A stretch of DNA of 64,000 nt, taken from assembly GCA_947095535.1 (NCBI GenBank), contig OX352773.1:266902515-266966514 (forward strand), in the 5' to 3' direction. Shown here piece after piece: positions 14,726 to 27,299 of this stretch (positions are counted from its first letter, which is position 1; each line of letters starts with the position of its first letter). Made by a program: the position numbers and the translations under genes. The notes under the pieces are model-generated. The model saw only the letters and a list, made by a program, of their open reading frames with translations. It did no database searches and was not told the origin of the DNA. Origin of the DNA: Poecilobothrus nobilitatus (taxonomy: Eukaryota > Arthropoda > Insecta > Diptera > Dolichopodidae).

Positions 14726-15919
14726 AATTTATAAAATTTAGGACAAATATTTAGAAAATAAATTTTTGGATATTTTTTTTTCATTTTTCTTTTCTTTTTC
14801 ATTAAAATATTAAGTTTTTTTTTTTTTTTTTTTGATATTTTATATGAGAATTTCGTCCTTGAATTTTGTTTTCCGTTTTCTTTTATTCTATGGAAAATAG
14901 GTCTTAAATGTTCCCTCTACTTTCTTTAAATTGATATTGAATTTCAAAGTGTTAAAATGAATTAAATGGCAATTTCATTCATGATTTTATATTTTTAGAT
15001 TATATTATTTGTAGGCGAATTTTGTGAATGGAATTTTTCTTGATTATATTTTGTAATTTAAAAACTTTTAAGAAATTTTAAGTAATTTTTGTAACTTTAT
15101 ATTTAAAACTTGTTTCTAATTGTTATTCATTTTTAAAAGTTAAAGTTTAAAGTAGCACGTGTAATTTATTTAATTTTTTTTATTTTTATTTTGATGAATC
15201 TTCTCCTAGCACTCACTCACACAGATGATTAGGTTTAGAGACTATTTTTTTTTATAGTTGTATGTATTAATTCTCTAATAGATTCTGTAATGGATAATAA
15301 TGATAGGAGTAGGACTAAAACGCTTAATTTGTATCAAACTTTCTTTCTTTTGTTATACTTTGTATTGACATCTACCAAGTGTAGGTATGTATACGTTTCA
15401 TGAAACTGTACAATACATTCAATTCATTCCATACATTTATTTCAAATTTATTTGTCCTTTTAACTTTTTCGCTTATTTATTTTAGAAATTTATTTAAAAT
15501 TAAAAACTTTAATAAATTTTGAACCGTTAAATTTTAAAGTAGATAAAATTATGAAAATGTGTGAAAGCAATCTAAATAATTAATAAATTATCGCAAAAGA
15601 ACTTTGGTTTGTTTTTTTATAATACAAAAATTTTAGTTTATTGTCCTTAATAGACACAATGTGTATAAAATTTATATTGTACGCAAGATGATGAATTAAT
15701 ATATTCCTACGAATCCCATTGGTTTTTAAATAATAATGCGTTTAGTGGAAAAGAAAATTATAAACAACAGAATGTTACAAAATTATTAAAACGTTTTAGA
15801 TATTTCAATCAATGTTCTTATGGTTTTCATTTCTCATATTTTGACTCATATTTGAGAGGTGATTCAGGAGCACCTTAAAAAAAAAGTAAAAAATTAAGGA
15901 AAAAAAATTAAGTAATGTT

Positions 15920-16008
15920 AGGATTTTGAATGTCGAGATTTTGATATGACGGGATTTTGATATGTCGGAATTTTGAATCTTGGGATTTTGAAAGTCGGGA
16001 TTTCGTTA
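15920..16008. repeat. Minisatellite of about 16-17 bp units
   Basis: About five to six imperfect head-to-tail units of the form gggattttgaatgtc follow one another (ggattttgaatgtcga, gattttgatatgacgg, gattttgatatgtcgg, aattttgaatcttggg, attttgaaagtcggg). The GA/TC-containing core stands out from the surrounding A/T-rich sequence. Confidence 0.8.
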
Positions 16009-16296
16009 CAGACCCATTAATTAATTGTACATTTCTATTAGGTATATATAAACTAAAATTAAAACATTGGTTCTACGTATTTTAATGGTTCCTGGTTCCA
16101 AATGCATGATTTCAATATAATTTTATTATGACAACATATAATAGGTTATTAACTTTTAATTTGCAAGTGCAATTCACAAATATCGATAATAATTATTTTT
16201 AAATTGTTAAAATTTAAATATGTTTTAATAATTTGTTTACACTCTATTTTTATTTACTAAAAGAAAATTTTTTAACATTAATGTATGTATAAAAAA

Positions 16297-17553
16297 ACAA
16301 GGTAGAATGTAAACCAGCGGTTTTTAAAAGTGCACATTTCCAAAACACAATACAAACTGTTTAGAATTGTGACTTGCACAAAAATTTGAAAATTTAAAAA
16401 ATTAAATTTAAAAAATTTTTTGTAATAAGAAAATATAGCTTTATACCTAAGAAAAACCGTTAACCCACGTAAAAATATATTACTGGAGCTTTAATTTTTA
16501 TGTCTTGCCGAAGAAGAATTTGTACAGGTGCTTAAGTTGCAGGTGCTTAAAAATAGCAAATTTTAAATTTTTCAGCCTTAATACCTCTTAAACAGAGGGT
16601 GGTATACTAATTCTAAAAGTTCTTTCTTGTCTCAAAATTTTAAGTTCATATCTAAAGGCGCGCCGGAGTTATACAAAAAGAAATTTCATGCAAAATGTGG
16701 TTTTAACATAACGGTAAATTTAAATAGTAAATTACAAAATATTGCATAATTTTAATATTGCTTTATCTAGATAATAAAATTTCCGGTCTTCTGCCGGGTT
16801 TAGATTGCAAAACTATTACGCAGAGCCTCAGATATATACATCTGAAAATAGGGCTTTTTTGCATTTTTGAAGAGCTCTGTAACCTCTGGAACTCTTTTTA
16901 AAATAAACCAGTAACACACGTTAAAATATATTACTGTAGCTTTAATTTTTATATCTTACCGAAGCAAAATGTGTACAGATTCCTAAGTTACAGGTGTTTA
17001 AAAATAGAAAATTTTAAATTTTTGAGCCCTAATAGCTCAAAAACAGGGGGTTGTCCAAAAAAAATTTCTGAACAAACTTATACTATTCTAAAAGTTCTTT
17101 CTTGTCTCAAAATTGCAAGCCTCTATCTAAAAGCGTGCCGGAGTTATGAAAGTAGAAAAATCATGCAAAATTTGGTTTTCACATAACGGTAAATTTAAAT
17201 GCTAAATTTAAAAACTATATATAATTTTGATACTGATTTATAAAGGTAAAAAAAAATTCTGTCGAGTGGCGTTTTCAGATTGAAAAAATTTTAAACGGAA
17301 CATGAAATATACGCGTTTAAAAATTGGGCTTTTTCAAAGTTTGAGGGGCTGTAGTTCCCTGATGGATGGCGCTACATGAAAAAGTTGTTCCACAAAATTA
17401 ATTTTTTTATGAGACCTACCGATGGTTAAAATTTTAATTTTTTTTCTCTATCTTTAACGGTATAGAAGTTTTGTAAACAGATGGACAGACGGACAGAGTG
17501 AAACTAATGGGAACATTTTTTCAAATGTTTTTTTGAAATGTGCTAAAAACGAC
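16297..17553 (+). repeat. Dispersed repeat family X, copy 2, with internal duplication
   Basis: This is the longest copy. It starts at aacaaggtagaatgtaaa, passes through the phrases tattactggagctttaattt and cataacggtaaatttaaa, and ends at tatagaagttttgtaaacag, gacggacagagtgaaactaa and tgctaaaaacg. The internal segment is present twice, with a period of 451 bp (tactggagct at 16481 against tactgtagct at 16932). There is no coding capacity that I recognise, and the 71-codon open frame at 16971-17186 is only repeat sequence. Confidence 0.75.
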
Positions 17554-19215
17554 AAAATGAATATAATAAAATAAAATATTTTGTTTACTATTTTATTATC
17601 CTTTATTATTCCTTTTTTGTTTTTTTTTGTAGTCTATTGATAAATATTAAAATTGACGTACTCAGAACCGATCGATTGTTTACTAATCATACATTTGATC
17701 GAATGATTTGAATGACAACAATGAAAGTTGAAAAATATGTTGAGGATAATTTAGACAATAGAATTGAAGGACAACAAAATAGAAAAACAAAAGTTGTTTT
17801 ATAAAAATACTTTAAAAGATAATGTCGGATATGTTTGGAAAAAGAAAATTTAACTTAAAAAACTAATGGGGAAAATTTTTTCTTTTATTTCTATTTTTAG
17901 AAAATTGTTTTAACTCTCTGCTAATCCAATATATTTTAGATTCAAAATGCTTTGAAAAATTTTAAGTAAAATGAAAAGAACGTGATTTTACAAGGGCAAA
18001 TATTATTCAAAGAAAAATCATGTGTCTGACTAATTATGTTATGATTTTTAAAAATGTTTTTATATTCTATACAGTACTTGTTCTCAAAATTTAATAAATT
18101 CATTTGAAAAATTTAAAAATTTTTTTAAAAATAAATTTTTTAAAGTTTAGTTTTGTTTTGAGACTGTTTATTAAATTCTTATATTAATATTTAGCTATTA
18201 GTTCTTTTTTAAAATCCTTTATAGTGAGTCAATTTTTATTTTATTTCCAAATAATTTAGAGATCTAAGTCTTAATGTATTTTTTTCAGGAAAAACCTGAA
18301 ACTATAACCTTTTAAACCCATTAATTTAGTATTTCTTGTATAAATATAGACAAAATACAATTCCAAGATTTTTTCATATCTTAAACAACTTAAAATTATC
18401 TGGCTGGTCTTTAGTTTACTTAATAGACTCTAGTTTAATATGGTGCTCTTTTAAGATGGTGCTGTTTTTCTTTGTTAAATTTTTTTTTAAGTCTGCTTTT
18501 AAATAATTTTAAATAAAATTTCTTTTCAATTACAATTCAAGTTACCATAATACGATTTAAGTTTAAAAAAAAAATACTCTTTGGAAAACTATCTGGGAAA
18601 TTTTATCTTCTTTGTGTATGACTTTAAATTAAAAATAAATATTGATTTAAGGTCAATTCGGGTGATTAATTTCGTTAAAAAAGGACTCTATATTTCTTTT
18701 TTTTAAATCCATTTTTAAATAAAAGTACCTATTCCCAATTCTGATTTTTTGACTTAAATAGTGAAAAAAAAAAGATAATAATTTTATTGTTTACTAAGGG
18801 TTACTTTTCAGCAAGAATGATTTTTAATCATACACAAGACTGTATTCTAGTATATACTTTAGAAAAAGATACTCTCAAGAGAGGTCGCAGTTCTTTAGAG
18901 GGAAATTATTTTATAAATTTTTAATAACATATTTTTTTTTATTGACTTAGAATATGAATTTAAATAGACAATTTAGATTTTTTTTTATTTAGAATTTTGT
19001 CCTTTTTTTTAAGGATTCTTATTTATATATATAAAGACTTTTTCATAGACCTTTTGATTATGTAAGGTCTAGAAAAACTTGTTTTTTTTTTTAAATATTT
19101 TCTTTTAATAAATAATAGACCATGAAAAGTTAGTTTAAGTTAAGTTTGCGTAAAATTTAATTTGATGTCTTTATAATTAAAATTTAAATATATTTTCTAA
19201 TATTTTGAAAAGGAT

Positions 19216-19656
19216 GGGGTGTAACAATTCCATAGGCATTAAGTCCAGAATTTGAAATGGAATTGAGACCATAAAGTGAATTATGGCCTTATTTCTCTTT
19301 TACATTGTGAATTAAGGCTATATGGCCTTATGTCGCTACAATATATTGAAAAATTTTAACAAAATGAATTAATAATTTACATTATTGCTAATTGTTAACA
19401 TAATGTAATATATTTATTTCTCTACATATTATGTACATTCTATTAATTGACATATTTTATATTTATATATTATAATACATACGTAATTAATCGAAAACTT
19501 CAATAGTTCAAGGAATTAATGAGCATAGACCGTACTAAATAAAATCATTGATTTTGTAAGTCTAATGGTCTATAATTATTTGAAGTTTAATAAAAGGAAA
19601 ATAAAGCCATAATTTTTTCCATAATGGACTTATTACCTATGGAACTGTTGCACCCC
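19216..19656. mobile_element. MITE-like element with ~32-bp terminal inverted repeats
   Basis: The left end (ggggtgtaacaattccatag, from 19216) and the reverse complement of the right end (ggggtgcaacagttccatag, from 19656) match at 28 of 32 positions by eye, through to ...aagtcca. A weaker match of attatggcctt type continues inward. The element is about 441 bp and non-coding. The target-site duplication cannot be resolved, because the right end runs into a C homopolymer. Confidence 0.75.
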
Positions 19657-20249
19657 CCCGCCATTGTTTACTTAGTTTTTAATAATTTTTGCTTATTTTT
19701 TAGGCATTTTTGAACTCAACAGCTTGTGTCTTATCACTTTAATCATAGGATTTAAGTTAAAACTAAAATTGTGCATATTGTATATGTATTAAATTAGTAT
19801 CCTATCAATTTTCTTTTTTTAAGAACCTTAGCATAAATTGTACCAATAGACCAAGTTACAATATATACGCAATAAAAATATAGTTGTTTCATGAAGGATA
19901 ATAAGGAGTAACTTTTTAATAACCTTTTTTGAGTAGTAGACAAATAATGTAATAATCAATTTTGTATTACAAAGTTTTTTAAAAGCAATTAAATTTTTTT
20001 TTTGAAAATATAAAGTTTCGTTTCTAATTAAAAATTTTCTTTGTAAACAATATTTTTTTTTTTATTCAAAAATAATTAAACTAAAAATTTTTTATAAAGA
20101 ATTTGTAAACTCTAAAGAAACGCTTGAGAGAAAAAGAAACTTAGAAAATGACATTTGCAAAAGTAAAATAATAACCGAGCAACTGGCAAATTAATTTGTT
20201 GATTAAAAATACAATGATTAAAACAGGATGTCCACAAAAACTATTTTTA

Positions 20250-20945
20250 AACAAGGCAGAATGTAAAGCAACGGTTTTTAAAAGCGCACATTTCCAAAAC
20301 TCAATACAAACTGTTTAGAATTGTGATTTGCACAAAAATTTGAAAATTTCATGTATAAGAAAATATGTGAAAATAGGACTTTTCTTAAATTTTGACGGGG
20401 TTGTAAGTCCGGAATCCTATATAACTAAGGAAAAGCGTTAGCACAAGTAAAAATATATTACTGGAGCTTTAATTTTTAAGTCTTGTCGAAGAAAAATGTG
20501 TACAGGTGGAAGTAGGTGTCTATAAAAAGCCAATTTTCAATTTTTGAGCCCTAATAGCCCTTGAGCTCTTAAACAGGAGGCGGTACAAAAAAAATTTCTG
20601 ATGAAACTTACACTAATTCTAAAAGTTCTTGTTTACCTCAAAATTTTAAGTCGCTATCTAAAAGCGTGCCTTAGTTATGAAAGTAGCAAGATCATGCAAA
20701 ATTTGGTTTTCACATAACGGTAAATTTAAATACTAAATTTTAAAAAATGTATAATTATAATATTGATTTAAAAAGGTAAAAGGTAAAATACATAGTGAAT
20801 AGCGTTTTCAGTTTGAAAAAATTTTAAGTAGAACATGAGATATACGTATTTAAAAATAACGGATAACGCAGAGTGAAACTAATAGGCAATTAGACACAGA
20901 GTGAAACTAATAGGCTAATTTTTTGGAAATGTACTAAAAACTATA
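20250..20945 (+). repeat. Dispersed repeat family X, copy 3
   Basis: It starts with aacaaggcagaatgtaaa and follows copy 2 closely (tattactggagctttaattt, cataacggtaaatttaaa). Near the 3' end it lacks the stretch around the tatagaagttttg motif, and it carries the phrase agagtgaaactaataggc twice (about 20871 and 20900). It ends near tgtactaaaaact. Non-coding. Confidence 0.7.
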
Positions 20946-21149
20946 CTCCAAGAAGAAATAGAATTCCACGAACATAAAATATCGAAAAAAGAAAACTAGG
21001 CAGATAATTTGATAATAATTTAGCTAATCTTCAAGATGACTAGTTGTATGAAAATCACAGAATCGTCACATAAAAAGAAAAATTATATGAAGGGTCTTTT
21101 TTAATTTATTTCATCTTTTTAGTCACGATAATAGCCAATGTAATAAATT

Positions 21150-21460
21150 TGCCTTTATTTTTGTGAAATTTTAAAAATATAGAGTGTATAGATTGTATGA
21201 TTGTATACAATGTAAGTGTACGGATCGGTCCAAAATCGAAAAATTAGTCGACTAATGTATGTCCATCTGTCCGCATGAAAATAAAGGAAGCTAAAATAAT
21301 AAAGGAGCTTGAATTCTGAAATTTTTATGTCGTCATTTTTTTTTGTAAAATGTTGTTGGTTCGAGGCAACAGGTTCAACTGTTTTACAACTACAAAATTT
21401 ATATGAATATATCTCGGTACTTAAGTAAGACATCTGAAATTTTGTAAAAGACAATCAATT
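21150..21460. other. Possible unclassified repeat remnant
   Basis: A patch less A/T-rich than its surroundings contains acggatcggtccaaaatcga and gtatgtccatctgtccgcat. Phrases of this kind are common in non-coding insect repeats. I see no second copy in the window and no boundaries. The 99-codon open frame on the minus strand here has no recognisable motif. Confidence 0.3.
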
Positions 21461-21664
21461 TTTATGCAAACATCATATATTATGTAAACTTATCGGTAAT
21501 TTTTATATATTATTCATTTCTTATATATTATGTTCATTTATCAATTAATTTTATCAATCTCTGAAAAAAGAAATTCATGCATTTGGTAGAACCAAAGAAA
21601 ATTCGATGAGGAAGATTTTATTGACAAAAACAATTTTTTTTCCTAAGGAGGTAGGAAACTTTCA

Positions 21665-21897
21665 AAGATGCCATGAACTCGCCCTTTGTAGAGTCAGATT
21701 CTTACTGACTAAACCCATCAGCTCCTTTAGATAATATAATGAGATCAGATCCCTAACTGCTAACGCAATATATTGAGCTAGGGAGTAGGGATAGCCTACT
21801 CCCGATAGGGGTAAGGAGTAGGGTGGCCTGAGCGGTGTTTGAACTTAAGATCATCTGATTGAAAGACTGACAATTTAACCACTACGCCATGAGTCAG
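21665..21897 (-). repeat. tRNA-derived SINE, family 1, copy b
   Basis: On the minus strand the head reads catggcgtagtggttaaa (box A-like) and agttcaaacaccgctcaggc (box B region). It is followed by two blocks of pyrimidine-rich tccctactcc type and the 3' phrase gtttagtcagtaagaatctgac, shared with the 3.1-kb copy. The match covers both head and tail, so the two are copies of one SINE family. Confidence 0.7.
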
Positions 21898-24080
21898 AGT
21901 AATAAATTAATAAAAATTCAATGCTTAAATCAAGTAAAAAACAGATATTTTGATGGATTCTTTTTATACAGATTCAAATTATTTTAGTAGAATTTAAATT
22001 TTACAACGTTTTTTTAGTTTTATTAAAAATAAATTACATTATAATAAAATGTTCTATTGAAATGAAATAAAAACTCGTGATTTTTCAAAAACATTTTTTA
22101 CTGACTTGTACTCAATGTCTTTTAATTTAACTAATAACTAACTGTCTTTCTATTAACTAATTTATACCATATCTGTTAAAGGTCTCAAACTCTTTTGTTT
22201 TGCCACTAACAGTTTGATGAATTTTTGGTTGTTTGTAATGGCTCAATGTGTTGCGCTCAGCTTTGAACTTTTATATTATATAAAACAGATGATAAAACAG
22301 TCTGATTAGCCATTTTGTTATCTTTATATACTTGTACTTGAGATTAAATTAAACAAATTATATAAAAAATTATAATAAGAAGTTACTTATCATCAATTTC
22401 GCCTGTTGAAACTTTTTAAAAAATGTTTTATCTTTTGATGCATTGTAATAATTTATTTTTATTAAGAAATCATAATATTTCAGATCTAAATTATAAAAAA
22501 AAATAACCTTCAAATTAATAACACCACGTAATTTACTCAAAAGTTGAAATTTTAAATCATTAGGGTATTTAAATTTATTTTATGTTGAAAGTTTTTTTCT
22601 TTTCAAAAGAAATTTCAGCGAAGAAATTTTGTGGTTTTTAATTTCTGTAGAAATAAATTAAGTAAAATAAACACCGCTGTAACAAGTATTCAATTTTCTG
22701 TAAATACTATTAAGTACATTACTTTAATGTATAAGTTTAAAATTATTTATTAAAAAAAATTCTCCAATGTACCAATTAAATACTAACAAAAAATTTACAA
22801 AAATATTCAAAATTTTATTTTAATAATAAAAATTTACTGTTTTCAGACACTTAAACGATTATTATGAGTGGGGTAACTATTTAAAAAAATCCGCATTTCA
22901 TAATTATAAAGTTTATAACTTTATATGAAAATTTACAGATTCATAAGGTGGTGTTAAAATGACGCGTCTGCTGAGCACAAGTCAACGTGTGATAGTAATT
23001 ATTCTTTATTAATAATTTCAAGTTAGAAAAATTGAGAGTGCAAAATGGTTATTGTCGAACTTTTAATAAATTTTTGATTGTTTTTTTTTTTTATGATACC
23101 CCAGATTTTAAAAGTTTAAAAAACAATTTTTTGTATAAAAAGTTTTCAAAAAAAAGAAAAACAGTACAAAACCAAAAAAAAAAGTCGTTAAATTTAAGAT
23201 AAAAAGGATAAATAATTAGAAAATTTTATTATTTAAAAAAAAAAACAAAGACTTATAAATTTAACAAAAAATTAGATGACACGAATACTTTTTTAATATT
23301 TTTGTTTTAATCGTTTTTCATTTAAAACATTTATTTTAAAAACCTTTTTAAGTGTTTTACACGTGGCAAACATAAAAAATGAGCCCTAGATTGAAATATT
23401 TTGTTATAAAATTCAAAATAAAATGAACTTTAATGTCAGTTTAATCAGTTTAATTGCACATCAGTACTCCTACAATAATATATTTTTTTATTCTTCAATT
23501 TTGGAATTGTAAATATTGAAATTCTAGAGATACAGGTAATAAATAAAGGGAATTTTTTTTTTTACCTTTTTTCTTGGTTTAAAATGTTACTCATTTATCG
23601 CCTCAATTTTACAAACCATTTTTTATTGAGGCAAGTATTAGTTTTATTGTTTTTTTGTTGTTATTGTAGTTTTATTATTTCAAATGGTTTTAGAATTAAA
23701 GGTGTTGAAAATAAAACATGATTTACTCCATTTTATCTTTTAATTAAAAATATGGTCTAAAAGACAGCGATGGTTTGAATTTTTAATTAAAAGTTTATTT
23801 AAAACGGTTAAAAAAAAACAAAGTTCAAGTTGATATTATGCTTCCCATTCTGTCACTGGATATAAAACCAGAAAAAAATGAATATTTGAAAATCAAGAAA
23901 ATTTACATTAAATAAACTAAAACGACAACACTAATTTAAAAAATATTACTAATTTTTTTTTTGCTTTTCTAAAAATTATTGATTATCATTCATATTTCTT
24001 ATAAAAATACGAAAACTTTAAAATAATTATATCCTAAAAATATGCAATTGTTCAGAAATTATCAAAAATAAAAATTCAAT
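21898..24080. other. A/T-rich DNA without recognisable feature
   Basis: No gene, RNA or transposon is recognised. A and T homopolymers are frequent, and there are no sizeable open frames. Confidence 0.5.
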
Positions 24081-24202
24081 AAGTTGCAAAAGAGGCTTCG
24101 GTAGCCTAGTGGGTAGGCGTGTGGCGTATTAACCGAAGGAGTGTGGGTTCGTTCCCTGCACAGCTCGTAAGTTTTATTCTTTACATACTCCCCTTACGAC
24201 CT

Positions 24203-26023
24203 TTTTTTTTTGTTTAATGTTTTATTTATTTATTCAAAAAAAAAATGCACGTGGCTGATGTTAATAATTATCAGCACTCTCATTCATATATATTATAGAA
24301 TTTAAGTTTAAGTTAATGCTTAATTGTAACGTTATTATTTTGTGTACAAAGAATATGATTTTATTCTAAATTAATAAATAAGTTTGTATTTTTACTGAGA
24401 AAAAATTGAGTAGCAAAAACACAGTTTTAATATCTTGTAATAATTTTATGATAAAACTTAAATTAAATTAAAAAAACAAAATTAAAGAAAAAAAAAAAAA
24501 TAATAATAATAATCAAAAAAGAAAAAAGAAAAAAATTAACCTATCTTAATATTAGTTATCCCAAAAATAGGGTTTAGAACTTATTAGTTTTTTATTAAAT
24601 ATTATGTTTTTATCAAATTTAAATAGATTTCTATCTGTTATGTCCAGTGTGTTTAGGTTATGCGGTAAAGATTTTAAATTAGCATGTCTTTTAAAGTGAT
24701 AAATTATGGGAATGAAGTTATTATTTTCAATATATTTATATTTATCTAAAAACACATATCCTTCTGGTGGTATGAAGCCGTTTCTAATTGCGCTTTTAAT
24801 GTATTCTTTGTTTTCGTGAAAAGGGTGGCTTATAAGAGAATTATTTTCTACTTGGCTGCTACGTTGAATATGATTACGTATTATTCGGATAGTGGAAGTG
24901 TACTCCTAGATATTTTGTGTAACTTTTATTGGGGAGTGTTGTGTCGTCTGGCGTTTTAATCATGAATTTTCTCCAATTTCTCTTTATATCATTATTGGCT
25001 TTATTAGTGGTGTCTCTAAATAGCACAGTTTCGCATTTGTTAAAGTTGATTTTAAGTTTACACGTATTGCAATAATTGACTATTTTATTAAACAGTTTTT
25101 GCAAAAGGTATTCTGCAATTTTGGGGTTACGATTAGCTGAATATACTGTTAAGTCATCCGCAAATGCAATGCAGTGATTGTGACCTAAACTTTTATTTAG
25201 GCAATCAAGCAAGTCGCTTGTATATATGATAAAAAGTAGCGGTGAGTTAACAGTTCCTTGCTGTAGACCATTATGTATTGGAAATTTTTTAGAACATTTT
25301 ATATTCGCTGACAAAACTCTAAAAGATTTACCGTGAATCATGTTGTTAATTAAGGACACCACGTGTAAAGGGAAGTTGTACTTGAGCAATTTATAAATTA
25401 AACCGTCTAACCAGACTGTATCAAATGCCCGTTCTAAATCGATAAAGCAGGTGGCTACACACTTATTGTTGTTTACATACCTGCAAATGTCCGAAGACAA
25501 TTTGGTCATGGCGTGAATAGTGCTATGCATATGGCGGAATCCAAATTGATTGTTTGGTATTATTTTTTTATCTTCGGATTCACTAACGAGAAATTTATTT
25601 ATCACTATTTCAAATATTTTACTAATATTAGGAAGTAAGCTGATAGGACGGTAGCTATTAACATCTGATTTATTTTTACCCGGTTTCTTAATCATAACAA
25701 CTTGGACTATTTTCCAAGATTTTGGAAAGTAGCTCAGATATAAGCAATTGTTAAATATTATGCAAAATTTATCAATCAAGCCATCTGAGGTATGTTTGAG
25801 TGCTATTGCAGGGATTTCGTCTATTCCCGATGAAGTTTTATTTTTTAAGCTGCTAATTATTTCTTTAATGATTTCAGGTGTTGTGAAATAGTTACTGAAT
25901 CTTGTGTTTGCTATAGGTTTATTTGATAGTAGGCTATTGTTGAATTTAGTTACGGTTTTGTTATTTTCTAGATTAGTTTCTATTGCAGTATTGAAATTGG
26001 TAATTTTTTGAGAAATGGTTTGA
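24203..26023 (-). mobile_element. 5'-truncated non-LTR retrotransposon nested in SINE 2
   Basis: On the minus strand the element runs from a truncated 5' end at 26023, through reverse transcriptase and C-terminal coding sequence, to a 3' UTR with a small hairpin (GCTGAT/ATCAGC at 24254-24275) and a tail of AATAAATAAATAAA followed by an A-rich run. It is bounded by ccccttacgacct (24190-24202) and ccccctacgacct (26024-26036), a 13-bp target-site duplication with one mismatch. It sits at a point that is continuous in the other SINE copy. 5' truncation, an A-rich tail and a TSD are the standard marks of target-primed reverse transcription. Confidence 0.9.
24552..26023 (-). pseudogene. LINE ORF2 fragment: reverse transcriptase, broken C-terminus
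   Basis: The frame is open from the truncated 5' edge (about 26023) to a stop at 24874, about 380 codons. No start codon of its own is expected. Typical non-LTR reverse transcriptase blocks follow in order: SYRPISLLPNISKIFE, NQFGFRHMHST, CFIDLERAFDTVW, GLQQGTVNSPLLFIIY and the catalytic FADD box in CIAFADDLTVYS, then KYLGVHFHY. At about 24885 the frame breaks, and a second frame continues to a stop at 24552 with HPFHENKEYIKSAIRNGF and a C-terminal KPYFWDN. The thumb region is too short, so an internal deletion with a frame change is likely. The style fits the jockey superfamily (Jockey, I or LOA type), but I cannot fix the clade. There is no endonuclease domain, because the 5' part is missing. 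Confidence 0.9.
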
Positions 26024-26209
26024 CCCCCTACGACCTAATATAATGTAAATATATAGTATATAATATAAACAAAATAAATAATATTAGTATATAATTTAAT
26101 AATAGTATAAAAACCTATAATGGCCTTAGTAGCCGATGGTTCAATAATATTGCACTACATTAATGTTTGTTATATTAATATAAATAAATAAATAAATAAA
26201 GTTGCAAAA

Positions 26210-27050
26210 AATTAATAGACCAATAAAGTAATCAATATTGAATATACATTAAAAGAGAAATTGAAATTGAACATTTTCACAATTTGATTTTCAAGGTCTT
26301 TGAAATTTTTTATTTTGTTTTAAAGTTTCCCATTAAAAGTGTTTAAAAAAAAAAACCAAAAAATTCAATATAAATATTGGGTCCAAAGAAGACACATCAA
26401 AAAGTTTTTCTTATTCATTTCGAATTCGATATCAAAAAAATTCCATTCATTATTTACATAGAATTTAAATGTCTTTGACTTTTATACTATCGAAAAAATA
26501 TTAATTGAAAAGTTTTTAATGGAAATTTTTATGTATGAAAGTTGCAAATGGACCACCATTAATTTTATTTTAAATTACTATTTTGGTATTTATTTTTTCA
26601 ATTTATAGGAATTAATTCGGGAATGCATAATATATTTAAAATAATTTATAAAAAGAATTTAAATTAAAATTTTAAATAAACAGACAAAAGTTCTTCGGGA
26701 ATTCTTTAAAAATTTTCTTTTTGTGAAAAAATTTAATATGAATTTTCTTTTCAGAATTTATGAAAATAAAATTCATATCAGTGTATTGTAGGAGTCATTT
26801 GTTAAATATATAATGTGAAAGTGAGTGGTGAACTTGTTTAAATATAAAATGTCCTTGAAATTTCATATGTTATTTTTAAAGAGTATTTTATATTTTCCGT
26901 AACGTAGTAACGACTAACGATGTTATTAAATTTTGAAAAATTTTTATTTCACTTGTTAGTAAATTTATATTAAATCTAGTATAATATTTGTTAATTTTTT
27001 TTTAAATTTTCTGTCGTTTAACGATTTTAGATTTAGAAAAAAGAGATCCT
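26210..27050. other. A/T-rich DNA without recognisable feature
   Basis: Nothing recognisable lies between the SINE-LINE composite and the next repeat remnant. Confidence 0.5.
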
Positions 27051-27059
27051 TCAAATATG

Positions 27060-27245
27060 AAAGAATTTTTAGCTTTATAATCAGATTGCATAAATATGTT
27101 CTTCCACAAAATATATGTTACCTGTTAATGGTTAAAATTACATTACTTTATCTTAAACTATATAGACTTTTGGTAAACAGACGTATAGATAGAATGAAAC
27201 TAATAAATAAATTTTAAAAATTTTTTCAAAAATATGCTAAAAATA
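27060..27245 (+). repeat. Dispersed repeat family X, 3' fragment (copy 4)
   Basis: Only the 3' part is present: ttcttccacaaaat, tatagacttttggtaaacag, agaatgaaactaataaa and atatgctaaaaataa align with the end of copy 2. The 5' part is absent or too diverged to see. Confidence 0.6.
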
Positions 27246-27299
27246 ATAAAATATAATTGTTGAATTTTAAAATTTAATTTGCTTTAAAAGGTGATTAGC

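Larger units (their letters stand above)
24092..26198 (+). repeat. tRNA-derived SINE, family 2, split by a LINE insertion
   Basis: The SINE head (gaggcttcggtagcctagtg, then gtgtgggttcgttccctgca) lies at 24092-24202. Its body and tail (ggccttagtagccgatggtt ... TAAA repeats) lie at 26037-26198. Both halves match the uninterrupted copy at 13.4-13.6 kb on the other strand. The whole composite is flanked by a perfect 11-bp duplication, aagttgcaaaa, at 24081-24091 and 26199-26209. The roughly 1.8 kb between the halves is a later LINE insertion. Confidence 0.9.

Noticed and set aside
21155..21454. 99-codon minus-strand frame as a gene
   Set aside because: It lies in a probable repeat remnant; no motif, and its composition follows the local base bias.
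24092..24175. A tRNA gene on the plus strand
   Set aside because: Same SINE 2 head as at 13.6 kb; it is part of a retroposon and not a tRNA gene.
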